Source: Dactylonectria macrodidyma
Taxonomy: Eukaryota > Ascomycota > Sordariomycetes > Hypocreales > Nectriaceae
DNA length: 64,000 nt
Direction: 5' to 3'
Assembly: GCA_020744425.1 (NCBI GenBank)
Contig: JAGMUV010000023.1
Coordinates: 310,001 to 374,000, forward strand
The position numbers were made by a program, and so were the translations under genes. Below the pieces are notes generated by a model. It was given only the letters and a program-made list of their open reading frames with translations. It did no database searches and was not told where the DNA came from. This document shows positions 32,173 to 42,280 of this stretch, piece after piece; the first letter of the stretch is position 1; each line of letters starts with the position of its first letter.

Positions 32173-34036
32173 ATGAAGATCTCCGCATCATCCCTCCTGC
32201 TGCCCCTGGTCGCGCTGCTCGCCGGCCAGGCTGAGGCTTCGTCCAACTGTCGATGCCTCCCTGGCGACGCATGCTGGCCGTCCAAGAGCGTGTGGAGCGC
32301 CCTCAACTCCACCGTTGGTGGGCAGCTCATCGCCACGGTGCCGCTTGGGTCGCCGTGCCACGATCCCAACTACGATGCTGCCCTTTGCGAGGAGTTGCAA
32401 GATGAGTGGAGTCTGCCTCAGCTTCAGTGAGTTTTTCCCCTCCAATTCATCGTGGCGTTGTGATAGCGGTGGTGCTGGTGATGATGAACGAATGACGATG
32501 TAGTGCTAACCCCGCATGATAGCTTCAACTCGTCCTCATCGGTGATGCAAGCATACTTCGCCAACCAGAGCTGCGATCCCTTCCTGGCCCAATCGCGCCC
32601 CTGCGTTCTCGGAAACTACGTGTCATACGCCATCAAGGCGACCACCACCGCCCAAGTCGTCAAGGCCGTCAAGTTTGCTACCAAGTACAACATCCGCCTA
32701 GTTGTGCGCAACACTGGCCATGAGTACGTTTCATCCCTTCGCTTAGAGCATACATCCTCCCCCTTGCAAGCCAAAGTCTAATACGCATGCCCTGTTTAGC
32801 TACCTCGGCCGTTCCACCGGTGCCGGTGCTCTGGCCATCTGGACGCACCACATGAAGACCACCGAGGTCGTCCAGTGGTCCGACTCCCTCTACACCGGCC
32901 CGGCGCTCAAGGTCGGCGCCGGCGTCCAGGGCGCTGACGGCGTTGAGGCCGCCCACGCTGCCGGTCTGACCATCGTCTCCGGCGAGTGCCCTACTGTCGG
33001 TCTCGCCGGTTTCACCCTTGGTGGTGGCCACTCGGCGCTCAGCACCAGCTTCGGTCTCGGCGCCGACCAGACGCTCGAGTTTGAGGTCGTCACCGCCGCC
33101 GGCAACATCGTCACCGCTTCGGCCTCCAAGAACAGCGACCTCTACTGGGCCCTCTCCGGAGGCGGCGCCGGCAACTTCGCCGTCGTCACGTCCATCACCG
33201 TCCGGGCCCACTACACCGGGACTATCGGCGGCGCCACCATGGTCATCTCCACGGCCGGCACCAACAAGACCACCTTCGACACGGCCGTCGAGCGCTTCCA
33301 CGACCTGCTGCCCGCCATGATCGACCTTGGCCCTACCGTCGTCTACTACTTCACCGCCAGCGTCCTCGTCATCAAGCCCATCACCCTCGTCAACTCCACC
33401 GGCGACTACGTCAAGGAGAAGGTCCTCGGCCCGTATCTCGACGTCCTCGCGGGGCTTGGCATCACCCCCACCGTGTCTTACACCACGCTCAACTACCGCG
33501 ACCACTATGACACCTACATGGGCCCGCTGCCCTTCGGCCACATCGGCGCCTCGCTGTACCAGTACGGCGGCCGCCTCATCCCGCGATCCGTCGTCGAGAA
33601 CGACAACGCGAATTTCCAAACGGTCCTCCGCAACCTCACCGCCAACGGCGTCATCGCCGTCGGCAGCAGCGGCACCTTCAAGCGCTACTCCGGCGTCAGC
33701 AACGCCGTCTACCCGTCGTGGCGCACCGCCATCATGTCCATGCAGCTGGCCACCTTGTGGGATCCCACCCGCTGGGACGACATGCTTGTCATGCAGAAGC
33801 GCATCACCAACGAGTTCGTGCCCCAGATCACCGCCGTCACCCCTGGTGCTGGCGCCTACATGAACGAGGCCGACTTCAACCAGCCCAACTGGAAGGAGAC
33901 CTTCTATGGCTCCAACTGGAACCGCCTGCTCACCATCAAGAACAAGTGGGATCCCAATGCCCTGCTGTACAACCTCAAGGGTGTTGGCAGTGAAGTCTGG
34001 AACGTGGCCGCCGACGGCCGCATGTGCAAGGCGTAA
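32173..34036 (+). CDS. Secreted bicovalent FAD-linked oxidase (BBE-like)
   Basis: Three exons (32173-32426, 32523-32723, 32800-34036) give 563 residues. A signal peptide covers residues 1-22. The FAD_binding_4 domain carries both expected flavin attachment sites: His151 in RNTGHDYLGRS and Cys215 in SGECPTVGLAG, followed by FTLGGGHS and LSGGGAGNFAVVTS. The C-terminal BBE motif appears as YMNEADFNQPNWKETFYGSNW. Such enzymes oxidise sugars, phenolics or alkaloid-type substrates with O2, giving H2O2. The protein is secreted, has several N-glycosylation sequons and lies 130 bp from the stop of the convergent AtuA-family gene. The substrate cannot be predicted. Confidence 0.93.
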
Positions 34037-34165
34037 GACTGCAGCCTCTTACACTGGACGCGCCATGACTTGTCAAAGTACGTATTCTCGATTCTAGTAT
34101 ATAGCGTTGTATTAGGTACACCCGGTTTTGTATATATCGCAAATATCGTGTCAATATTATCGGCT

Positions 34166-36290
34166 TTATATCCGTCCTCGATCCAAGAACATCTTGGGAA
34201 TGTCTACCGTCTTAGCTCGAATGTACTCGCAGGCGTTCTTGCCCAGCGTGTCGTACGTCGAGCACCCATTGTATCCTGTACAAACCAGTCAGTGTTTCTG
34301 TTTCGTAATGTGAAGTTGCAATGTGAGAGCTGCAACCCATACCTCTGTCTAGATGGTCGTGCAATAGGAAGTGCACTGCCTTGATCCCCGGAATCTCGAA
34401 TCGATCAATAGGCTTCCCCTTGTACTCCTCCGGCCCAAGAAGCTCCTTGATCTTGTCAATGGTGAGAAAGCTACGAAGCCAGTCCCACTCGTCGTCGTGC
34501 CGCACAAAGAATCCCGCGTTGCAGTCGCTCGCCTTGTCCCCAGACCGGCCAAGCACGACGTATCCGAGCGGTGCCCGCGCCGTCCCGCCCCAGCTCGACA
34601 TCTCCAAGGGCGCCTCTGTCTCGCCGCTTGGCTGCTGTCTCGGGTACGTCTTGGTGTTCTTAGGAGCGGGCATGTCGATGATCTTGTTGTCGCCAAAGAG
34701 ACAGTGCACACGGTGGTTGAGCTCGGTCTGTGGAAGCAGAGACACCCAGTACTCGTAGTAGGGCTTCGGGACGACTTGCCGGATATCATTGCTCAGGGAT
34801 GCTCCTGGGGCGCACTGCAGAAACACCTCCAGGACCCATCTATTGAAGCCGTTGGGGATATCTGCCCGCATCACCTCTGGGTCTTTGCTCTGCGCAAACA
34901 CCCGAAAGTCAACCGTGGCGATGTCCTGGTTCCTCGCGTCGACGAGCGACGTGCCGTTCTGGTGGAACTTGAGTGTAGTGAATTTATCGATGTTGTCACC
35001 GATGGCATACCGGATCTGGTCCTCGGTCACGCGGCACTTTTCTTCAATGTCCAGACCGCAGTAGTAGATGTGCCACTCAGCTTGGAAGCCGGCCGGCGCC
35101 GTGATGCCGACTTTTGTTGTTGGAGGTGGTGGCATGCCCTTGACCCCTGAGACGTGGACGGCGTCTTCGCCGACTTGTGTCATTTTGACGCCCGTGAGGT
35201 CTGCAACGACGTCGCAGTTGTAGTACCACCTATCTGCATCAGTAGGCACTCTAACGCTTCAACTTGAATGATACTCACGGGCCTTGGATCTCGTAGAGCA
35301 GCTGCGACGCCACGGTCCCGACATTCACTGCACCCCCGGTGTCCTTCTCCTTGACAATGACGCACTCGCCCTTGTGGTCGACTTCAGCAATCGGAAACCC
35401 CATGTTAATATGCTTCTTGGACTTGATAAAGTCTTTGAACCCGCTGTAGTAGCCGCCCGTGACGTAGGCTGAGCACTCGATCAAGTGGCCGGCGATGAGC
35501 GCCCCGGCCAACTCGTCTAGCATATCGGGTGACCAGTTGTGCCACCATCTACTCGAGTTAGCCAAGTACATGTCAAAGGTCAGTCGATACTGTTGCACCT
35601 ACGCAGCAAGTCCAATCACCGGAGCCGCATCTGCGACTCTCCCGCAAATGACGATATCAGCACCCTGTCGAAACGCCTCCGCAATGCCCAATCCACCAAG
35701 GTACGCCTGAGCACAAATAGGCTCCATCCCCCACTCTTCAAGCTTCTTCCCATGCATGAGGCTCTCAAACGCCTCGCCGCCTTTAATGAGCCGGTTGACC
35801 TGGCTGGTGACATCGTCGCCCTCAACCCAGGCGATCTTGAGGTCGTGGCCTGCCTCGCGGACCATCTTCTGGCAGACTTGCGCCAGCAGTTCCGTGTCGG
35901 AGGCGCCGGCATTGACGGCTAACTTACACTTGTTCTTGGCGAGATTCTCAATAGCCGGCTCGAAGCATTGTACAAAGGTTTCGGCGTACATGGCCGTCTT
36001 CATGCGTTCCTCCAGGGTGAATTCGACTTTGGCACCGACGGCTAGCTTTTGCTGGTTCTTGATCTTGCCGCTGCCGTGCATCGTCATTGTCTACTCACCT
36101 GTTAGTGTCCCGTGTAAAATGTTCTGATTTGAACTCCGGGTTGGCAAACCATCTCGGCCATCCAGTCACCAATGACAGCGTCAACTTCCGGGTCTCCGGC
36201 GAGCGATGCAATAGCTCGAGACCTGTCTGTGAAACCGCCGGAGCAGCCCGCAATGCGGACTGGTCTCCTGGCGGTAGTTGAAGGAGACAT
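34166..36290 (-). CDS. AtuA/DUF1446 family protein (acyclic terpene utilisation family)
   Basis: Five exons (36290-36150, 36090-35603, 35548-35279, 35229-34343, 34275-34166) give 631 residues. The N-terminal part has IAGCSGGFTDR, IGDWMAEMTMTMHGSGK, KLAVNAGASDTE, ICGRVADAAPVIG and LAGALIAGHLIECSAYVTGGYY, all characteristic of the AtuA family, named from bacterial citronellol/geraniol degradation. From about residue 500 there is a second module (APLGYVVLGRSGDKASDCNAG, then HFLLHDHLDRGYNGCSTYDTLGKN) that corresponds to the small AtuA-like protein encoded separately in many bacteria. The last intron (34342-34276) is needed to reach the typical C-terminus; reading through it gives an unrelated tail. 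The reaction is unresolved. No targeting peptide is obvious. Confidence 0.9.
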
Positions 36291-36858
36291 GGCACTTTGA
36301 ATGGATGGGTCCGTAGACTCTGAGGATTTTATTCTTCTTTAAAATTTATTTTAAACGTTTCGCCAAGCAACAGGCTCGCATCTTGTGCTTCTCAGCACAA
36401 ACTATCGCTTTCTCTTATACGCGAGCAGTTGCCCATCTCGGAAAACATCGCCCGCTGTTGGCGGCAGTGGGGAGCGACCCCAGACTGCGGGGTCCTCATA
36501 TGCTTGAGTCAGGATGAACTGAACCAGCAGCGGAAGATGACTCGCGCTGTACATTTACCTCGGTAGAAAGTGTGTTCTAGTGAGTCTGTGAGGATATAAT
36601 TAACCTGGGAGTAGTCGTTGATGGGAAAGAACTAGATGCTGTTCTGAAGCGTCAGGCTCTAAGCTCTGTTTCGCATGGCGGGGCTTGACGACTGAACCTG
36701 CATGGAATACAAGTGGAGAGCATTTTGCTGTCATCATTAAACAAAGCGAAGCGAAGAAAATTAGTGACTTATGATGTGACGACTCAGAGAATAAGAACTG
36801 TATTGCTTGTCAATTTTTGCTGTCAAACAGCTGGTAGTTGTAATTTGTCACCTCGTGT

Positions 36859-37285
36859 CTACAGAACATACTCCTGGACTGGGCCAGAAGCTACTACTCT
36901 GAATCCCTTCCCACTAACCAAGCCACCAGAGACTCTTCCAGCGAATTGACCCACGTTCAAGGTCGCACTCGTTGCAAACCAGAACGCTGCCTGGGAGAAC
37001 TCAAGCTTGAAGCGCCATTGCTCATCCGTCTCAGGGGATAACAGATCAATGAGATATCCAGTGTGGCGCGACTTCGGCAGCGGGGACGCCATTTGGAGCA
37101 GAGGACAGATGGATAGGGCCACTGTTGGTAAGCTTGACGCAGCCATAGGTCTCTGAGCATGAAGGCTGTCCATTTGAAGTGCGGAATAAGACATGGTTGC
37201 CCTTCATGAGAGTAGTACTGAGGTAGGACCGCCGTCTATGGCTGATGTGTAGTTCCAAAACATCAGGCCGTAGCAACTTGCTCAA
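36859..37285 (-). pseudogene. Possible broken small gene of unknown family
   Basis: Two overlapping minus-strand frames look protein-like over different parts. One runs through GNHVLFRTSNGQPSC and GPIHLSSAPNGVPAAEV; the other continues with HTGYLIDLLSPETDEQWRFKLEF and ends VASGPVQEYVL. A single-base shift near 37,060-37,090 would join them into one protein of about 110 residues. I do not recognise the family, and a chance pair of frames is possible. Confidence 0.3.
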
Positions 37286-37351
37286 TTAGGATCCCAACCT
37301 TCGTCTCCCGAATCTGGAATGACTACATCTCTCTCTCGGTTGAGTGTTGTA

Positions 37352-37387
37352 TCTGGTCTGTATCCGCCTATGCGGATACAGACCAGA
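37352..37387. repeat. Perfect inverted repeat, 16-bp arms with 4-bp loop
   Basis: The left arm 37352-37367 (TCTGGTCTGTATCCGC) is matched exactly by its reverse complement at 37372-37387, around the loop CTAT. No flanking coding sequence or terminator context explains it. Confidence 0.9.
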
Positions 37388-38213
37388 CAGCTTTATGATG
37401 ATCACAAATTGACCACCCTGGGCCATTGCAATCAGTCATGTTGGACAGGGCAGAGAAGAAAATGCTCTCGGTCTCTATAACCAATCTTCTGGCCCATCCC
37501 GGCATTTTCCACCGGGCCCAGCGACAAAGACTGAACATGACATCATCAATCGATCTCTTGGGGCCAAGGAAGGCTTGTGATTTATAGTGATTCAATCCCG
37601 AGGACACCCTATTGTTTGCCTAAATTAGTCTTGCGGTTAAGCCTACCGACTGAAGATCACCCAAAGACAGCACCAGTAGAGGTCTCCATAGCAAGAGACT
37701 GATTCGACCGCGTGTACCCTGAGGAAACAGGCCGAGCCGGCGTGGCTCAGCGCAACTAAGTTAATTATCACCTTATTGAACAATAAGCCAAGCCGCGACG
37801 TTCAACCACGACTGGTGCACAATTATTGTAGTTCTTCGTTCACCTGCAAATTGCGTTGGATTGCAGAGTAGCCAAGCCGGGGGGATCGCCATATCCCGCA
37901 ATGATCGTCCGGGTTGATAGCTTCTAGAACATAGCCGGCGCAGCATGATTGGCACGGTAGAAACAAACGACGTTTCCATACGAACAACTCATGCGACGGC
38001 TTCTTAATTAGGAGCCTGCATGCATGTGCTAGAATTATGCTTAGACATGATAGACACCTTGCATTTCGTGACTGGTGCGCGTACCCAGACGCTTCCCCAG
38101 AAACCCCGCATCGTATTGCGAAGATGATGAGATGCGTGGAGTAGCTGCACGTGAATACCTTCTGAGGTCTTTAATGAAGCTATCGAAGGGCTCGCAGCTT
38201 GGCAATGACGGAG

Positions 38214-38219
38214 TATAAG
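38214..38219 (+). promoter_or_regulatory. TATA-like box of the GH43 gene
   Basis: TATAAG lies about 90 bp upstream of the GH43 start codon. Function inferred from position. Confidence 0.35.
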
Positions 38220-38305
38220 AGACACAACTTTGCAGAGCATGCCCCAACATGCTGACCTGGACTGCCCAAGCTTATCTCCATATTCCGCCCGAGTGAACCA
38301 ACACG

Positions 38306-39769
38306 ATGCATCTCACGCGCGTGGTTACATCTGCCATTATTGGCTTATTAACAGCCAGCTCTGCATCAGCCAGCCCTACAATGCAAATATTCTCCCGGAA
38401 CTACGAGTCCATTGGCAATGTCTCCCCACCCGCCATCTACAACAACACCATCGTGGAGCAACGCGCAGACCCTCATATCCTGAAGCACACCAACGGCAAG
38501 TACTACCTCACTGCCACCGTGCCAGCCTACGATAGAGTCGTCCTCCGCTCTGCATCAACCATTCAAGGCTTGACAGATGCAGAAGAAGTGACCATCTTCA
38601 AGCGCGGCGGCATCTACAATGGCTATGTCTGGGCTCCTGAGATCTGGCATATCGACGACAAGTGGTACGTTTACGTCGCCCTTGGCGTCAATGGGACGTG
38701 GAATATTCGACCTGGTGTTCTTGAGGGGGTTGGTGATGACCCCCTTACGGCGGAATGGAGCGTCAAGGGTGTTGTCAAAACTAACTGGGAATCCTTCTCT
38801 CTTGATATGCACTACTTTGAAGCCAACGGTGTCAAGTATCTCACCTGGGCTCAGAACGACCCTGACTCTGGCGAAGGCGGCACGGGTCTCTACTTGGCGC
38901 CTATGATCAACCCCTGGACTGTCAAGCTTCCTGCAGTTCGCATCTCTTACCCTGACCTTCCATGGGAGCGCATTGGCCATAACGTCAACGAGGGCCCTGC
39001 AGTGATCAAGCGTAATGGCAAGCTCTTCCTGGCATATTCGGCCAGTGCGACGGACCACAACTACCGTGTCGGTCTCCTTACTTCAGAGGAAGATGCTGAC
39101 CTCATGGACCCCGAATCCTGGCACAAGTCTCCCGAACCTGTCTTTGCCAGCAACGATGAGACGAGTCAGTATGGCCCGGGACATAACTCATTCACTGTAT
39201 CTGAGGGTGGCGAGAGCGATCTCCTTGTCTACCATGACCGCGGATACAAAGAGATTGATGGAGATCCGCTCAAGAACCCTGATAGGCGGACGAGAGTTCA
39301 GAAGCTTTACTGGAAGTCTGACGGAACGCCCAACTTTGGTATCCCAGTTCCTGATGGACTCACTCCCGTTCGACTGAGGTCAGCAGCTGATGAGAGCCTC
39401 TACATCCGCCACAAGGAAGGTGAGCAGGCTGTTGTCGAGAGTGACGTTCCTGCCCTGGCAGAGACGCAGTTCCGAATTGTCGAACCTGGCTTGCACGGCG
39501 AAGGAACTGTCAGCTTTGAGTCTACAAATCTTCCTGGTCGATATCTTCGCCACACAGACGGCAAGGTTGTCTTGGCCGAAGATAGTGGATCAAAGTCATT
39601 TCAGAAGAGTGTTAGCTTCGTCAAAGTGAAAGGCTTGTCGGACGCAAAGGGCGTGTCTTTCAAAGTCCTAGGATCGAAGCACAAGTATGTCCAGGTTGTC
39701 AAGGGCAGCGTATTGGCTGTTGCGGGAGCGCCGAAGCATAAGGCTCAGGCAACCTTCTATCTAGAGTAG
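38306..39769 (+). CDS. Secreted GH43 arabinan-degrading enzyme with AbfB-like domain
   Basis: One intronless frame of 487 residues. A signal peptide covers about residues 1-23. The five-bladed GH43 domain shows its catalytic set: Asp55 in EQRADPHIL (base), Asp167 in SFSLDMHYF (pKa modulator) and Glu229 in NVNEGPAVI (acid), with GYVWAPEIWHIDDKWYVY typical of the family. From about residue 355 the C-terminal region (VRLRSAADESLYIRH, FESTNLPGRYLRH, VSFKVLG) is a beta-trefoil like AbfB/CBM42, which binds arabinofuranose side chains. The enzyme probably releases arabinose or arabino-oligosaccharides from plant cell wall outside the cell, complementing the GH51 enzyme at the left end. Confidence 0.92.
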   Translation: MHLTRVVTSAIIGLLTASSASASPTMQIFSRNYESIGNVSPPAIYNNTIVEQRADPHILKHTNGKYYLTATVPAYDRVVLRSASTIQGLTDAEEVTIFKRGGIYNGYVWAPEIWHIDDKWYVYVALGVNGTWNIRPGVLEGVGDDPLTAEWSVKGVVKTNWESFSLDMHYFEANGVKYLTWAQNDPDSGEGGTGLYLAPMINPWTVKLPAVRISYPDLPWERIGHNVNEGPAVIKRNGKLFLAYSASATDHNYRVGLLTSEEDADLMDPESWHKSPEPVFASNDETSQYGPGHNSFTVSEGGESDLLVYHDRGYKEIDGDPLKNPDRRTRVQKLYWKSDGTPNFGIPVPDGLTPVRLRSAADESLYIRHKEGEQAVVESDVPALAETQFRIVEPGLHGEGTVSFESTNLPGRYLRHTDGKVVLAEDSGSKSFQKSVSFVKVKGLSDAKGVSFKVLGSKHKYVQVVKGSVLAVAGAPKHKAQATFYLE

Positions 39770-40698
39770 GGACGCCAACTCGCCCAGTCAAGAAAACCGC
39801 CATTAGCAACGCGCATTTGAACAACATTTTTAACAGTGTCATCAATTTCGCGATTAAATGTGATACCTGGCGGAACAGTCTTCCACCAACCTGGAAGCCA
39901 ATGTCCGTCTCCGCCTGTACTCACGCTTCATCAATATCAGCGGTCGCTGTATATAAATAGGACCAGCTCCAGACGCCTGGAGCAGTCCCCCTTGGTAGGG
40001 TGCAGATGCTTGTTGATGAAGTCTGTGCCAGCGTGCCGTTTATGACCATGGATGCGATCGCCATCATCTCGATGGGCTCTGTGGCGCCAAATGTGAGCTA
40101 GGTGTTTCCCTGGGAGACAACGGAGCATAGACAGCAGGTGGCAGATTCAAGCTCGTATATGGTGTATAACACGTTGAAGAAATTACTAGAAATTGTAGGA
40201 GATTGCATTGGGCTATGAGGTGAAGGGGCGGCGGTTCGCGAGAGGCAGGTCGACTGGATGAGGGGACAGTGCTGCAGGCTCTGGGAGGTTCTTCACATGC
40301 AGTGAAGTATGCTGGAAGTACTGTTTTCTTGTTGGTGTGATATTCTTTTTTTGAGCCACGATATCTCAGTTACAAAGCGCATAAATGGAAAGAGAACACA
40401 TAAGGGAGAGTAAACATTAAATAATTACTTTAGCCAGCCAGCCTTCTACGTATTACTTTATTACCCAATTTGATCATTTTGTGACATTTACTCTCCCCCA
40501 TCTTAGCGTACTAAGTACACCAGCCTGGGCTTAGATGCGTCATGTATTTAAGTAAGCAACCCACTTGTCGCCACGAGCCTCCCCCACTTGGTACGGCGGC
40601 CACGGTACAGACGGCACAATGTGGGCTCATCGAAACATTAACATCGCAGACTCATCTCATATTTTGGTCATTCACATCAAACTGGGAGTGTTTTCGTC
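39770..40698. other. Intergenic region
   Basis: About 930 bp between two plus-strand genes, AT-rich from about 40,320 to 40,480. No gene supported. Confidence 0.5.
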
Positions 40699-41678
40699 AT
40701 GGCGCCGATTTATCAGATTGCGCTGATCCAGTTCGACCCCAAGGTGAGTGAGGTGTTGTCGCTTGTTTCGCTCCCCGCAGTTGTCTGAGTCTTCAACTAT
40801 GTCATTCAAGAGTCGCACGAGCTTCATATACTGAGATAATTGATCAGCCGGTCGCCGTTACGGAAAACTTCAATACCGCGGCGAAATACATCCGAGATGC
40901 CGCTTCCAAGGGCTGTGACTTGGCGCTGTTGCCAGAATACCACCTAACATCATGGGTTCCCGAGCACCCGGACTTCTTGTCCGCGACCCGCGAGTCGGCG
41001 TCGTTCCTGGCGAAGTATCAAGAGCTCGCACGTGAGCTCAACATCAACATTGTGCCGGGCACCATTTGCGAGTTCCGGACCGGCGCGGAGGCCGACAAGC
41101 CGGAGGAACTGCACAACATGGCCCACTTCCTCGCGGCCGGCACTGGCGACATCTGCAGCTCGTACCAGAAGAAGAACCTGTGGCATCCTGAGCGACCACA
41201 CCTGACATCATCGCGGCATAGCCCCCACGTTGCCTTTGACACGCCGCTCCGGCGCGCCGACGGCCGTCCCGTGCGAGCGGGCATGCTCATCTGCTGGGAC
41301 CTGGCCTTCCCGGAGGCCTTCCGGGCGCTGGTCGCCGACGGCGCCGACCTGATCCTCATCCCGTCCTTCTGGTACATGTCCGACGCCGGCGCCGAAGGCT
41401 CCGAGCTCAATCCGAACGCCGAGAAGCTTTTCCTCGAGACGGCCACGACGCTGCGCGCTTTTGAGAACACTGCTGCCGTCGCCTTTTGCAATGCCGGTGG
41501 CCTGAGTTGCGTCGCCATGCCCATCCAGGGCCCTCTAGGACGCATAGGGATTGGGGAGGAGAGGATGGAGATTGTCCCTGTGGACTTGGATGTGTTGCGG
41601 GTTGCCGAGGAGAATTACAAGATTAGAATGGACATGCAGGATGAGGCTTGGCATTATAGCCACACGTTGAGGAGGTAG
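40699..41678 (+). CDS. Carbon-nitrogen hydrolase (nitrilase superfamily)
   Basis: Two exons (40699-40743 and 40848-41678, phase 0 intron) give 291 residues. The Glu-Lys-Cys triad of the superfamily is visible: Glu45 in LLPEYHLTS, Lys123 in SSYQKKNLWHPE and Cys164 in MLICWDLAFPEAF. These enzymes hydrolyse amides, carbamoyl groups or nitriles, releasing ammonia or an amine. No targeting peptide is present. The short first exon (MAPIYQIALIQFDPK) supplies the first beta strand and shows that the start is right. The branch within the superfamily, and thus the substrate, cannot be settled by eye. Confidence 0.92.
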
Positions 41679-42280
41679 ACACAACGGGATGGCTAATACA
41701 ACGCTCACAGCGTGACACTAGCGGTGAGGGATGCTATAGGATCATAATTCTCTGATGATAAACGAGACGGCTGAACTCTTTCTACAAAATTGATCTATCT
41801 TCTGCAAAGGAAACACACTATCGATAAAGCTGCATGGCGATCGCCACCTCCGGCGCTTAGCGAGAGAGAAACGCTTCGTGTTTACGGCAATCGAGGTGGA
41901 TCGATGGCCCGTACCGTGCCATCGTGGGCCGCCGAGATCAATAGTCCGGCGCTTCGACCAATAATACAGGAACCATGAGTCGCAAAACGAGATTTCCACG
42001 CGAGCTGGTGGCTAGCTGAAGTCATTGCTTGGCGGGTCTAGACTTGCGTCCTATGCCCACATGTCTCACTTCGAACAGTCCAGGTGCTATGATACGTGGA
42101 CAAGTGTGGAGAGAAACGAGTGTTGAGAAAGGCGAATATGTCCCCAAAAGTGAATTAAAGGATAGTATCCCCCCTGCCGAATGATTGGAAAGACAAAACC
42201 TCGGGCTCCAACATCGGGTCTCGTCATTAAATTACCATTGTGCTTTGTTTCCTTGGCCTCAGTTCGATCGCGGATTCATC
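41679..42280. other. Intergenic: promoter of the second FAD oxidase
   Basis: About 600 bp between two plus-strand genes. Nothing specific recognised. Confidence 0.5.

Larger units (their letters stand above)
36291..38305. other. Intergenic with hairpin and a doubtful small coding remnant
   Basis: About 2 kb without an intact gene. It holds a perfect 16-bp-arm hairpin at 37352-37387 and an uncertain minus-strand coding segment at 36859-37285, described separately. The stretch before 38,306 is the promoter of the GH43 gene. Confidence 0.5.

Noticed and set aside
32678..33619. 313-residue minus-strand ORF over the first FAD oxidase
   Set aside because: Composition dominated by Gly, Asp, Glu and Val, as expected for the antisense of a GC-rich gene; the plus frame has FAD-binding motifs and a signal peptide.
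34212..34342. Alternative AtuA C-terminus from reading through to the stop at 34,212
   Set aside because: Splicing 34342-34276 gives the family's own C-terminal sequence; the read-through tail has no family character.
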